Shown here: positions 1 through 8,897 of the stretch, piece after piece
Layout of the letters: the number at the start of each line of letters is the position of its first letter
How positions within the stretch are numbered: the stretch's first letter is position 1
Source of the DNA: an uncultured Clostridia bacterium
GTDB lineage: Bacteria; Bacillota; Clostridia; TANB77; CAG-508
Assembly (NCBI GenBank): GCA_934154805.1
Contig: CAKPGM010000012.1
Location: 1-53,358 of the forward strand
Direction of reading: 5' to 3'
DNA length: 53,358 bases
The notes under the pieces: generated by a model
Databases searched by the model: none
What the model was told of the DNA's origin: nothing
Seen by the model: only the letters and a program-made list of their open reading frames with translations
Made by a program: the position numbers and the translations under genes

Positions 1-224
1 TCTATGCTTTCCCCTGTTTCTGATTTTATAAAATTATTCTGTTTCCATAGTCCTATTTCATCTTCTACTTGTGATGCTCTTGTTTCTAGTCTAGATTCTT
101 TAGATTTTCCTATAATTCCATTGTTGTCTAATACTAAACTTATACTCACTCCCGCTAGTATTAAAAGTATAACTATTGTTACAACTAATGCGATCAATGT
201 TATTCCCTTTTTGTTTTTTAACAT
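1..224 (-). CDS. Pilin-like protein (partial, runs off left edge)
   Basis: Only the first 74 residues are in the window. They start MLKNKKGITLIALVV and continue as one long hydrophobic helix, the class III prepilin signal that a prepilin peptidase cuts after the Gly. A short polar stretch follows. The ATG at 222-224 has a good Shine-Dalgarno sequence (GGAGGAA) just upstream. The gene is the in-frame relative of the two variable pilin-like genes at 9.9 and 20.5 kb: here AAG is followed directly by GGA, without the extra C seen in those copies. Its upstream DNA shares a 21-nt palindrome with copy B. The C-terminal domain is unknown because it lies outside. Confidence 0.85.
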   Translation of the reverse strand, partial: MLKNKKGITLIALVVTIVILLILAGVSISLVLDNNGIIGKSKESRLETRASQVEDEIGLWKQNNFIKSETGESI

Positions 225-672
225 AATTTCTTCCTCCGTTTTTTATATTTTAGTTTTTCTATATTTCTTGTTCTCTTTTAGCAATTTCATTATAAAACAT
301 TTTGTTTTATATATCAACTGCTATTTTCATTTTTTATTAAATATGTTATTCAATTAAAACTAACTATTTTTATTTATAGCATAACTGTAAGAAAAAAGTC
401 AATAACTTAAAACAAAGAATTATAAAAATATAAAATAATAAAAAGCGATGAAAACTTAGAAATATATGAAAATAACTCTTGTAAGTTTTTTTATTTAATA
501 ACATATTTAATGAAAAAAATTATATCTATCACATTCTATCGGAAAGCTTTAAGTTCTTACTTTTAGGCTTTTATTTTTTGTTTTTTATATACTTTTCCCA
601 ATTTTTATGCTATACTATTAATGTTAATTGACCGTTACGGTTGATTTATTTTTATACGAGGAGATAATTATA
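225..672. promoter_or_regulatory. Divergent control region between pilin-like gene and ychF
   Basis: About 450 bases without a gene. The left part is the upstream region of the pilin-like gene. It holds the palindrome TATAAAAC-5 nt-GTTTTATA (291-311) and an AT-rich motif at 332-359, both also found upstream of pilin-like gene B. The right part carries the likely ychF promoter (TATACT near 611) and the GAGGAG ribosome-binding site just before 673. I see no RNA gene. Confidence 0.5.
291..311. promoter_or_regulatory. Palindrome upstream of pilin-like gene (copy 1)
   Basis: TATAAAAC and GTTTTATA form a perfect 8-bp inverted repeat around a 5-nt spacer. The same arms and spacing recur at 21845-21865 upstream of pilin-like gene B. 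Because it is shared by two genes of one family, it is a plausible operator; function is inferred. Confidence 0.5.
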
Positions 673-1761
673 ATGAAAATTGGAATAGTAGGATTACCAA
701 ATGTAGGAAAAAGTACTTTGTTTAATGCAATTACTAATGCTGGAGCAGAATGTGCTAATTACCCTTTTTGTACAATAGAACCAAATGTTGGTGTTGTACC
801 TGTACCAGACGAAAGATTAGATAATTTAGCAAAAATATATAATCCTCAAAAGGTAACTCACGCAATAATAGAATTTGTTGATATTGCTGGTCTTGTTAAA
901 GGCGCTAGCAAAGGTGAAGGTTTAGGTAACAAGTTTTTATCTCATATTAGAGAAACTGATGCTATCTGCCAAGTTGTAAGATGTTTCGAGGATTCAAACA
1001 TTGTTCATGTTGATGGTAGCATTAATCCAGTTAGAGATATTGAAACTATTAACCTAGAATTAGTTTTTGCTGATCTAGATACTGTTGAAAAAAGAATTGA
1101 TAGAGCTAGTAAATTGATTAAAGGCGATAAAAAGTATCAATTTGAATTTGATACTTGGAAAAAAGTTAGAGAAGCTTTACAAAATGGAAAACCAGCTAGA
1201 AGTCTTGATTATTCTGATGAGGAATTAGAAGTTATTAAGGATGCTTTTTTACTAACAATGAAACCTATTTTATATGTAGCAAATGTTTCAGAGGAACAGT
1301 TATCTAATCCTGATGATGAGAATGTAAAAAAGGTTAAAGATTACGCAAAAGAAGATAAAGCTGAGGTTATTACTCTTTGTGTTAAAATCGAAGAAGAATT
1401 GTCTGCCCTTGATGGAGATGACAAAAAAGAAATGTTAGAAGCTCTTGGCCTTGATGAGTCTGGATTAGATAAAGTTATAAAAGCAAGTTATGATTTGTTA
1501 GGATTAATGTCTTTCTTAACTGCAGGTGAACCAGAAGTTAGAGCTTGGACTATAAAAAAAGGAACTAAAGCGCCCCAAGCTGCTGGAAAGATTCACTCTG
1601 ATATTGAAAGAGGATTTATTAGAGCCGAAATCGTTTCTTATAATGATTTAATGAGAGAAGGTTCCCTAAACGCTGCTAAAGAAAAAGGACTTATGCGTTC
1701 TGAGGGAAAAGAATATATTATGCAAGACGGAGATATTGTTTTATTTAAATTTAATGTATAG
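673..1761 (+). CDS. ychF: Obg-family ATPase YchF
   Basis: 362 residues, full length for YchF/OLA1, a conserved P-loop NTPase that associates with ribosomes. The P-loop GLPNVGKS is at residues 7-14 and the DIAGLVKGA switch follows near residue 68. The usual NKxD base-specificity motif is replaced (NVSEE), as in family members that prefer ATP over GTP. The C-terminal TGS domain covers the last 80 residues or so. The ATG at 673 is chosen because GAGGAG lies at the right distance; an in-frame ATG at 628 lies before the ribosome-binding site. It is first in a same-strand run with rqcH, 12 nt downstream. Confidence 0.96.
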   Translation: MKIGIVGLPNVGKSTLFNAITNAGAECANYPFCTIEPNVGVVPVPDERLDNLAKIYNPQKVTHAIIEFVDIAGLVKGASKGEGLGNKFLSHIRETDAICQVVRCFEDSNIVHVDGSINPVRDIETINLELVFADLDTVEKRIDRASKLIKGDKKYQFEFDTWKKVREALQNGKPARSLDYSDEELEVIKDAFLLTMKPILYVANVSEEQLSNPDDENVKKVKDYAKEDKAEVITLCVKIEEELSALDGDDKKEMLEALGLDESGLDKVIKASYDLLGLMSFLTAGEPEVRAWTIKKGTKAPQAAGKIHSDIERGFIRAEIVSYNDLMREGSLNAAKEKGLMRSEGKEYIMQDGDIVLFKFNV

Positions 1762-1773
1762 GCGGTTAATTAT

Positions 1774-3456
1774 ATGGCATTTGATGGAATTATAACAAGA
1801 GCTGTTGTCTCTGAATTAAATGGCTGTTTACTAAATGGAAAAATAAATAAAATCTTTGAGCCTAATAAAAATGAAATTTTATTAGGCATTTATTCTTGTG
1901 GTAAAAATTATGCTCTAAATATTTGCATTAATCCTGTAAATTATAGAGTTCATCTTACCACCCACTCTAAGCCTAATCCACAAAATGTTTTTAATTTCTG
2001 TATGGTTTTAAGAAAGCATTTAAATGGTGGCACTATTAAGAAGATCTATATGAATGGACTTGAAAGAATTATTTACATAGATGTAGATTGTTATAATGAT
2101 TTTAACGATTTGGTTACTAAGACTATTGTAATTGAGCTTATGGGAAAGCATAGTAATGTAATTTTACTAAATTCCGATAATACTATTATTGATAGTTTGC
2201 GTCATCTTGATAAACTTGATAATTCGCTTAGAGATATTCTTCCTGGCTATAAATACTTAGTATTAGATAGTTCTAAGCAAGATTTTACAAGTTCTACTTT
2301 TGATGATTTTTATAGAATCTTGCAGAACACAGAAAGTATTGCTACTGCCCTTTCTAACTATTATACCGGGTTTAGTAAAGCGGGAATTTCGTATATTCTT
2401 AATGATTTGCATATAGATACCGAAAATTTTTCTCTTGATGATTATAAGAGATTATATAAGTATTTAAAAGACATCATATCTGGCAAGCAATTTCTTTGTT
2501 ATAAGATTGATGGTGAAAAGGATGATTTCTATGTAAAATTGCAAAATTCTGACAATTTTCAGGTCAACTTTTTTATTGATGATTTTTATTTCGGCAAAGA
2601 AGAAAAAGAAAAATTTTCTTCTTATCAAAACGATTTACTACGTCTTATTTTAAATCGTTTAAAAAGATTGGAAGATAAATTAATTACTGCAAATAAATCT
2701 TTAAATGAATGTTCTAAGATGGAAGATTTTAAATTATATGGAGAGCTAATTACCGCTAACTTGTATAGAATACAAAATTATAATCAAACTTCTATAACTT
2801 TAGAAAATTATTATAAAAATAATGAACCAATAGAGATAAAGTTAGATGGTAGCATCTCCCCTTCTGCTAATGCAAAGAAGTTTTTTAAGAAATATAAGAA
2901 ATTGCAGAATACATATTCAATAGTTCAAAAACAGAAAGAACTAATTACTGCTGAAATCGAGTATCTAGATAGTATTGTCTATGAAATAAATAATTGTCAA
3001 ACTTTGCAAGATTTAGAGTCAGTTTACTCAGAGATTTCTGAATCTTTAGACTTAAAAATAAATGATAAAAATACTCCAAAGAAAAATGAGAAGGTAAATT
3101 CTTCTATGCCAACAGAACTTACAATAGATGGTTTTACAATTTTAGTTGGTAAGAATAATAAACAAAATGATTATTTAACTTGCAGAATTGCTAAGAGTTC
3201 TGATCTATGGTTTCACACTAAAGATATTCATGGAAGCCATGTTGTTTTAAAACTCAATAAGAACAAAACTGCAACTGATTCTATCATTTATAAATGTGCA
3301 ACTATTGCAGCATATTATAGCAAAGCTAAGTTGTCACAAAATGTGCCAGTCGATTACACTTATATAAAATATGTTAGAAAACCTAATGGCGCAAAGCCTG
3401 GCATGGTTATTTATACAAATAATAAAACTTTATATGTTAATCCAAAGAAACCTTAG
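1774..3456 (+). CDS. rqcH: Ribosome quality control protein RqcH (NFACT family)
   Basis: 560 residues. Bacterial Rqc2 homologues bind stalled 50S-peptidyl-tRNA complexes and add C-terminal Ala tails that mark the nascent chain for destruction. The order is NFACT-N (starting near residue 5), a helix-hairpin and charged coiled coil (about 270-420), and NFACT-R at the C-terminus with the family stretch DLWFHTKDIHGSHV near residue 480. It lies 12 nt after ychF and ends in its own hairpin terminator. A stalling-rescue factor is relevant here because the window suggests an unusual codon (CGG) at which ribosomes may pause; that link is inference. Confidence 0.93.
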   Translation: MAFDGIITRAVVSELNGCLLNGKINKIFEPNKNEILLGIYSCGKNYALNICINPVNYRVHLTTHSKPNPQNVFNFCMVLRKHLNGGTIKKIYMNGLERIIYIDVDCYNDFNDLVTKTIVIELMGKHSNVILLNSDNTIIDSLRHLDKLDNSLRDILPGYKYLVLDSSKQDFTSSTFDDFYRILQNTESIATALSNYYTGFSKAGISYILNDLHIDTENFSLDDYKRLYKYLKDIISGKQFLCYKIDGEKDDFYVKLQNSDNFQVNFFIDDFYFGKEEKEKFSSYQNDLLRLILNRLKRLEDKLITANKSLNECSKMEDFKLYGELITANLYRIQNYNQTSITLENYYKNNEPIEIKLDGSISPSANAKKFFKKYKKLQNTYSIVQKQKELITAEIEYLDSIVYEINNCQTLQDLESVYSEISESLDLKINDKNTPKKNEKVNSSMPTELTIDGFTILVGKNNKQNDYLTCRIAKSSDLWFHTKDIHGSHVVLKLNKNKTATDSIIYKCATIAAYYSKAKLSQNVPVDYTYIKYVRKPNGAKPGMVIYTNNKTLYVNPKKP

Positions 3457-3484
3457 AAAATATTTAATTTTTCTAAGGTTTTAC
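3447..3484 (+). terminator. Terminator after rqcH
   Basis: AAACCTTAGAAAA pairs with TTTTCTAAGGTTT around a short AT loop; the rqcH stop codon lies inside the left arm. Confidence 0.7.
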
Positions 3485-3540
3485 TTGAAAAATATCATAG
3501 ATTAATATAAAATATGAACAGATATATTTATGGAGGAATT

Positions 3541-3964
3541 ATGCAAGAATTTATTTCACATTCAGAAGAAGATACAATTAATTTTGCAAGTGATTTTGCA
3601 AGAAAATTAGATAAAAACTCTGTTATTATTTTATCAGGAGATTTAGGTTCTGGTAAAACTAAATTCACAGAAGGTGTTTTAAAACATTTCGGACTTGAAG
3701 ACGAAATATCAAGCCCAACTTTTACTATTGTTAATGAGTATCACTCAAATGCTATGAACATATATCATTTTGATTTATACAGACTTTCTGATATTGACGA
3801 ATTTTATGCTATGGGTGGTGAAGAATACTTACGGTAACGGTATTTGTATTTTTGAATGGGGCGAAATGATTGAAGATATGCTTAAACAAGGATATACAAA
3901 AATCACTTTTGACCGTGATTTAGAAAATATTAACTTTAGAAAATTAACTATCGAGGAGTTTTAA
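3541..3964 (+). CDS. tsaE: t6A synthesis ATPase TsaE, read through a +1 frameshift at CGG
   Basis: TsaE powers threonylcarbamoyladenosine (t6A) formation on tRNA with TsaB and TsaD. The first frame gives Walker A GDLGSGKT (residues 33-40), SSPTF and the HFDLYRL segment, then stops at CGG TAA (3832-3837). The +1 frame resumes at once with GNGICIFEW, the conserved end of TsaE, and runs to 3964. Skipping one C gives 140 residues, a normal length. The ATG at 3541 is preferred over 3514 because GGAGG sits just before it. tsaB follows after 2 nt. Alternatives are a true frameshift mutation or sequencing error, but the family is usually essential and the site matches four others in this window. Confidence 0.85.
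3832..3834 (+). other. Proposed +1 recoding site in tsaE (TTA CGG TAA)
   Basis: In-frame CGG directly followed by a TAA stop. Skipping the C at 3832 gives TTA GGT AAC GGT and restores the conserved TsaE tail. One residue may be missing relative to some homologues, so a net -2 shift after decoding CGG would also fit here. Confidence 0.6.
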
Positions 3965-3966
3965 TT

Positions 3967-4662
3967 ATGAAAATATTAGCAGTAGATACATCATCTTCTA
4001 ATTGTTCTGTTTCGATTACAGAAATAGATGAAAACAAGAATTTTAATATTATAATATCAAAAAACAATGATAATGAAAAAACTCATTCTCAAAAACTTAT
4101 GCCTATGATTGATGAAGCATTAAGAGAATCTCATCTTTATTTAAGCGATATTAACTTATTAGCTTGTTGCTTGGGGCCTGGCTCTTTTACTGGAATCAGA
4201 ATTGGTATAGCAACAATGAAAGCTTTTGCAGATGTAAAGGAAATTCCTACTGTAGGAGTTACTTCTCTTGAATCTTTAGCATATAACATTAGCACAAATG
4301 ATTACATCTGCCCTATTATCGATTGCAAAAATAACAATGTTTATTCTGCTTTATTCTCAGATATGAAACAAATTGGAGAAAATATTGCTGAAAGTATAGA
4401 TGTTACCTTGGACAGAATTTCAAGTCTAATTTCTGATAGTAAGTCTATTACTTTTATTGGAGATGGTAGTATTATTCACAAAAATTTAATTTTGCAAAAA
4501 TTTCCACAAGCCAAATTTTCTAATGATAATATGCAATCTAGTATTTCTCTTGCAAAATGTGCGTATGATAAGTATTTACAAGGAGATTATGGAGATTCTA
4601 ATCATATCTCTCCCCTTTATCTAAGAAAATCACAAGCAGAAAGGGCTAAATATGGAGATTAA
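3967..4662 (+). CDS. tsaB: t6A synthesis protein TsaB
   Basis: 231 residues, the normal TsaB length. It begins MKILAVDTSSSNCSVSI, the phosphate-binding strand of the ASKHA fold, and carries the LGPGSFTGIRIGIATMK segment near residues 70-86 that identifies TsaB/YeaZ. TsaB is a non-catalytic scaffold for TsaD in t6A synthesis. It starts 2 nt after tsaE and overlaps the next gene by 11 nt, so translation is probably coupled. Its partner ywlC (TsaC/Sua5) is near 49 kb; tsaD is not in the window. Confidence 0.94.
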   Translation: MKILAVDTSSSNCSVSITEIDENKNFNIIISKNNDNEKTHSQKLMPMIDEALRESHLYLSDINLLACCLGPGSFTGIRIGIATMKAFADVKEIPTVGVTSLESLAYNISTNDYICPIIDCKNNNVYSALFSDMKQIGENIAESIDVTLDRISSLISDSKSITFIGDGSIIHKNLILQKFPQAKFSNDNMQSSISLAKCAYDKYLQGDYGDSNHISPLYLRKSQAERAKYGD

Positions 4663-5092
4663 TATATCAACTATGACCTTAGATGATTTAGAACAAATCA
4701 AGGATATTTTGCAATCTGATTTTGATGAATTTTGGAATTATGATATTTTGCTAAATGAGCTTTCTTCTAGCAATTCAAAGTATATTGTTGCTAAAAATAA
4801 AGATAATACTATAGTAGGATTTGCTGGTATAAAAATCATTTTAGATGAAGCTGAATTAATGAATATTGTAACAAAAAAAGATATGAGACATTGTGGAGTT
4901 GCATCTTCTATACTTAATCATTTACTTTCTATTTGTAAAGAAAATAATATTAAATTACTAAATTTGGAAGTAAATACTCAAAATACTATTGCAATTAATT
5001 TTTATAAAAAGTATAATTTTGTTGAAGTAGGTTTACGCAAGAAATACTACGATAATACATATGATGCTTTGCTTATGACATATAAGCTTTAA
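4652..5092 (+). CDS. rimI: GNAT acetyltransferase, RimI-like
   Basis: 146 residues with the GNAT fold. MRHCGVASSILNHLL (about residues 75-90) matches the acetyl-CoA loop, although the usual R/Q-x-x-G-x-G/A is slightly altered (RHCGVA). The C-terminal NFYKKYNFVEVGLRKKYY stretch is typical of RimI, which acetylates the N-terminus of ribosomal protein S18. The position directly after tsaB, with an 11-nt overlap, is the standard Firmicutes arrangement and supports the name. Substrate is inferred from family and context. Confidence 0.88.
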   Translation: MEINISTMTLDDLEQIKDILQSDFDEFWNYDILLNELSSSNSKYIVAKNKDNTIVGFAGIKIILDEAELMNIVTKKDMRHCGVASSILNHLLSICKENNIKLLNLEVNTQNTIAINFYKKYNFVEVGLRKKYYDNTYDALLMTYKL

Positions 5093-5130
5093 TATATACT
5101 AATAAGATAAATTTTAGGAGGAAATTACTA

Positions 5131-7518
5131 ATGAAGAACGAATTTGAACTTTCATACAAGAGCTTGAAATCCATATGTAATCCAAGTCTATTTAAGTTTG
5201 ATACAACTGAAAGTCTTGAGCCAATTCAAGGAGGAATCGGTCAAGACAGAGGTATAAAAGCCTTAGAGTTTGGATTAAATGTGGATATTAATGGTTATAA
5301 CCTTTATGTTGAAGGACCTAGCGGTGTTGGAAAAACAATGTATACTAAACATTTCTTAGATTCTATTTCTAAGAAGAAAAAGATTCCACAAGATTGGTGC
5401 TATGTATATAATTTTGATAATCCAAATGAACCAGTTGCAATTCCACTTTCTGCGGGTCAAGGTAAAGAATTTAAAGAAGCCATGGACAAGTTTGTTAAAG
5501 ATATAACTAGAGATATACGAGATACCTTTAATAACGAAGATTTTGAGAAAGAAAAAGCTCTTATAAAACAAGAATATGATTTAAAAAGATCTGCTTTAAT
5601 GGAACAACTAAATCAAACTTCTGCACAATATGGCTTTCAAGTAAAGTCTGCAAATAACGGAATTTATATGATGCCTGTTTTAAATGGTAAGACCATTGAG
5701 GAAGAAGAATTTGAAAAGTTAGATGACGCAACAAAAAAAGAATTTGAGGATAAATCTTCTATTGTTCAACAACATGTAATGGAAGCAATTTCACAAATAA
5801 AATCAATTCAGTCAGAGGCTGACCAAAAAATAAGTGAATGGCAATCAAACGTTGCACTTTTAACAGTTAATGCACACATCAATTTCATAAAATCTAATTT
5901 TAAGCGAAACAAGAAAATAACTAAATTTTTAGATGATATAAAGAAAGATATATTAAAAAATGTAAATGCATTTTTAGTAAAAGATGATGGTAAGTCAAAT
6001 AATCCACAAAATATGCAACGACCAGAAATTCAAAAGCCTTGGTTAAATTATCGAGTTAATTTATTTATTGATAATAGCAATTTAGAAGGTGCTCCTGTTA
6101 TAATGGACTCTAACTATTCATACCCTAACCTATTTGGTAGATTAGAATATGAAAATTGTTATGGTAGTTTAAGAACTGATTACACAATGTTAAAGCCTGG
6201 ACTTCTTCATAATGCTAATGGTGGATATCTAGTAATGCAAGCTAGAGATATAGTTTCTAATCAATTATGCTATGAAACTTTAAAAAAGGTTCTTAGAACT
6301 AAAGAACTTGGAATAGAAAATTCTGTAGAACAACATACTTCTATGGTAATGGTATCTTTAAAACCAGAACCTATTCCTCTTAACTTAAAAGTTATTTTAA
6401 TTGGTGACGAAATGCTATATCAAACATTAATTTCTGTTGATACAGATTTCAAGAAACTATTTAAGATAAAAGTTGAGTTCGAAGATGACGCACCATTAAC
6501 TTTAGATAATATGAATAAACTAGCTCGTGTTATTCACGGATTCTGTGAAGCTGAGGAATTACCTCCTCTTGACAAAACAGCTATGGCAAGAGTTATAGAA
6601 TATGCTTCTAAATTGGCAAATGACCAGACTAAGCTTTCTACAAGATTTGGAGAAATTACTCAAATCATTGGTGAAGCTGGAACCTTGGCTAGATTAAATA
6701 AAGATAAAGTTATTACTGGTGAAACTGTTGACCTAGCTCTTGCTCAAAGAGATGAAAGAGAGCAAAAATATAATGAAAAATATTTTGATATGATTAACTC
6801 TAATACACTTTTGATAGATACTTCTGGATTTAAAGTTGGACAAATCAATGGTCTTACCGTTATGAACCTTGGTAATTACTCTTTTGGATTACCTGTAAAA
6901 ATCACAGCTAACACTTATGTTGGTAAGAATGGAATTATAAATATCGAAAGAGAAGTTGATATGTCAGGCTCTTCTCATTCAAAGGGAATTCTTATTCTAT
7001 CTGGTTACTTAGGTGAAATGTTTGCACAAGATATGCCGCTTTCGTTAACTGCTAGTCTTTGTTTTGAACAATTATATAATGGTGTTGACGGTGATAGTGC
7101 TTCTAGTACAGAACTTTATGCTATACTTTCTAGCTTATCTGGTATTCCAATTAATCAGTCAATTGCAGTTACTGGTTCTGTAAATCAGAAAGGCGAAATT
7201 CAACCAATTGGTGGAGTTAATGAAAAGATACAAGGATTTTTTGAAATATGCAAAATGCGTGGTCTTGATGGCTCACATGGAGTTATGATTCCAAAGTCTA
7301 ATGAAAAAAATCTAAACTTATCTGATGAAGTTATAGAAGCTGTTAAAGATAAGAAATTTCATATTTATGCAATTTCTACTATCGAACAAGGTATTGAACT
7401 TTTAACTGGTGTTCCTGCTGGTAAAAAAGATTTATCAGGAAGATTTCCAGCTGGTAGTATAAATTGTTTAGCATATGCAAAATTAAGAAAATATGCAAAA
7501 ATTAGTAAAGAAGACTAA
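5131..7518 (+). CDS. LonB-type ATP-dependent protease
   Basis: 795 residues. The N-terminal AAA+ part has Walker A EGPSGVGKT at residues 61-69 and a long insertion with coiled-coil character (about 120-290). The C-terminal S16 protease domain carries the catalytic dyad: Ser656 in DGDSAS and Lys699 in GGVNEKIQG, 43 residues apart as in E. coli Lon. It belongs to the Lon branch with an internal insertion and no N-terminal substrate-binding domain. It degrades unfolded or regulatory proteins in the cytoplasm. AGGAGG lies before the ATG. A strong hairpin terminator follows, so it closes the plus-strand run. Confidence 0.9.
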   Translation: MKNEFELSYKSLKSICNPSLFKFDTTESLEPIQGGIGQDRGIKALEFGLNVDINGYNLYVEGPSGVGKTMYTKHFLDSISKKKKIPQDWCYVYNFDNPNEPVAIPLSAGQGKEFKEAMDKFVKDITRDIRDTFNNEDFEKEKALIKQEYDLKRSALMEQLNQTSAQYGFQVKSANNGIYMMPVLNGKTIEEEEFEKLDDATKKEFEDKSSIVQQHVMEAISQIKSIQSEADQKISEWQSNVALLTVNAHINFIKSNFKRNKKITKFLDDIKKDILKNVNAFLVKDDGKSNNPQNMQRPEIQKPWLNYRVNLFIDNSNLEGAPVIMDSNYSYPNLFGRLEYENCYGSLRTDYTMLKPGLLHNANGGYLVMQARDIVSNQLCYETLKKVLRTKELGIENSVEQHTSMVMVSLKPEPIPLNLKVILIGDEMLYQTLISVDTDFKKLFKIKVEFEDDAPLTLDNMNKLARVIHGFCEAEELPPLDKTAMARVIEYASKLANDQTKLSTRFGEITQIIGEAGTLARLNKDKVITGETVDLALAQRDEREQKYNEKYFDMINSNTLLIDTSGFKVGQINGLTVMNLGNYSFGLPVKITANTYVGKNGIINIEREVDMSGSSHSKGILILSGYLGEMFAQDMPLSLTASLCFEQLYNGVDGDSASSTELYAILSSLSGIPINQSIAVTGSVNQKGEIQPIGGVNEKIQGFFEICKMRGLDGSHGVMIPKSNEKNLNLSDEVIEAVKDKKFHIYAISTIEQGIELLTGVPAGKKDLSGRFPAGSINCLAYAKLRKYAKISKED

Positions 7519-7523
7519 AATAT

Positions 7524-7556
7524 ACCCCTCAGAAAAAATCTGAGGGGTTGTTTTTT
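7524..7556 (+). terminator. Terminator after the Lon-type gene
   Basis: ACCCCTCAGA pairs with TCTGAGGGGT around an A-rich loop, followed by a T run. It separates this gene from convergent proS. Confidence 0.85.
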
Positions 7557-7561
7557 ACTGT

Positions 7562-8863
7562 TTATTTTACATATTTTCTTGCATTGTTGATATTTACAAA
7601 TTCTTTTATTAGTTCTTCTTCTGTGTATATATTCTTTTCACCTGTTTTGCTATTTTCTACTTCGAATTTTCCTTCTTCTTGTTTATCTCCAATTACAAGC
7701 ATATAAGGTGTTCCAAGCATTAAGCAATCTCTTATTTTTGCACCTAACATTCCTTGTGTTCTGTCATCTAATATTACTGGAACATTTGCTTCCATTAACT
7801 TATTATAAAGTTCTTGGGCAACTTCTCTTTTTTCTTCCTTTGGAATTATTTGTAGTAAATATGGTGCAACACTAACTGGTAATGAAATTCCTTTTGCTTC
7901 TCCATCTTTTCCTGTTACAACATTTTCTTCATATATTGTTGCAACTGTTCTACTTACACCAATTCCATAGCATCCCATATATAATAGTTGTTCATTTCCT
8001 TCTTGATCTATATATTTTGCATTCATTGATTCTGTATATTTTGTTCCTAATTGGAAAATATGTCCTAATTCTATTGATTTTTTAGCTTCTACATTATTTT
8101 TATCTTTTATTCCATATTTTTCTCTTAAATATTCGTCAGCATCTTCTCTTTCTAGTATTTCTGTATTAAATGCTGTTCCTGTTTCTTTATCTACTAATAT
8201 TGTGTCCTCACCAATTGGTGACTCTAACATAAATTCTTCTGAAAGATTTCCTCCCATTGCTCCACTGTCTGCTGCAACTGGTTGAACTTTTAATCCTAAT
8301 ATTTCAAATATTTCTAAATATGCTTTTCTAATGTTTTGATATGCTTTTGCTGATTCTTCTGCATTTAAGTCAAAGCTGTAAGCATCCATCATTGGAAAAG
8401 TTTTTCCTCTTAATAAATATCCTCTTGTACGAATTTCGTTTCTGTATTTTTCTCCAATTTGGTATAAAATTACTGGTAGATTTTTATATGATGTTATTCT
8501 TCCTTTAACAAATTCTGTAACCGCTTCTTCTGCTGTTGGTGCCATTACAAATTTTCCATTATCTGTTTCAACTGGCATTATAACATCTTCTTCCATATAT
8601 TTTGCAAGTCTTCCAGATTCTTCCCATAATTTTGCTGGTTGCAAAGTTGGTAATAATATTTCTATGCAACCATATTTGTCTAATACTCCTCTTATAACGC
8701 TTTCTACGTTTTGTCTTAATCTTAGAGGGACATTATTGTATGCATATATTCCTGTTCCATATTGTACTAATTGATTTGTTTGTAACAATGTATCCTGTGC
8801 TGGATATGATTTATCTAAATTATTTACTCTTATTGTTCCTAATCCTGTTTGTGATAGTTTCAT
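7562..8863 (-). CDS. proS: Prolyl-tRNA synthetase, short form
   Basis: 433 residues. It charges tRNA-Pro. Class II motifs are visible: the motif 2 region around YRNEIRTRGYLLRGKTFPMMDAYSF, the PTAEEAVTEF segment and ADSGAMGGNLSEEFM, which is a bacterial-type ProRS signature. The length and direct passage through the middle show that the roughly 180-residue editing insertion (INS) of E. coli ProRS is absent, so Ala-tRNA-Pro correction must come from elsewhere or be missing. The C-terminal anticodon-binding domain is present. AAGGAAG precedes the ATG. Confidence 0.94.
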   Translation of the reverse strand: MKLSQTGLGTIRVNNLDKSYPAQDTLLQTNQLVQYGTGIYAYNNVPLRLRQNVESVIRGVLDKYGCIEILLPTLQPAKLWEESGRLAKYMEEDVIMPVETDNGKFVMAPTAEEAVTEFVKGRITSYKNLPVILYQIGEKYRNEIRTRGYLLRGKTFPMMDAYSFDLNAEESAKAYQNIRKAYLEIFEILGLKVQPVAADSGAMGGNLSEEFMLESPIGEDTILVDKETGTAFNTEILEREDADEYLREKYGIKDKNNVEAKKSIELGHIFQLGTKYTESMNAKYIDQEGNEQLLYMGCYGIGVSRTVATIYEENVVTGKDGEAKGISLPVSVAPYLLQIIPKEEKREVAQELYNKLMEANVPVILDDRTQGMLGAKIRDCLMLGTPYMLVIGDKQEEGKFEVENSKTGEKNIYTEEELIKEFVNINNARKYVK

Positions 8864-8897
8864 TTTTTTACTTCCTTTCTTAATTTATTACGCAAAT

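Noticed and set aside
628..672. Upstream ATG for ychF
   Set aside because: It lies before the GAGGAG site and adds residues not found in the family.
2361..2385. CGG triplets within rqcH (ACC GGG, GCG GGA)
   Set aside because: They are out of frame, so they do not count as CGG codons; many other CGG triplets in genes are likewise out of frame.
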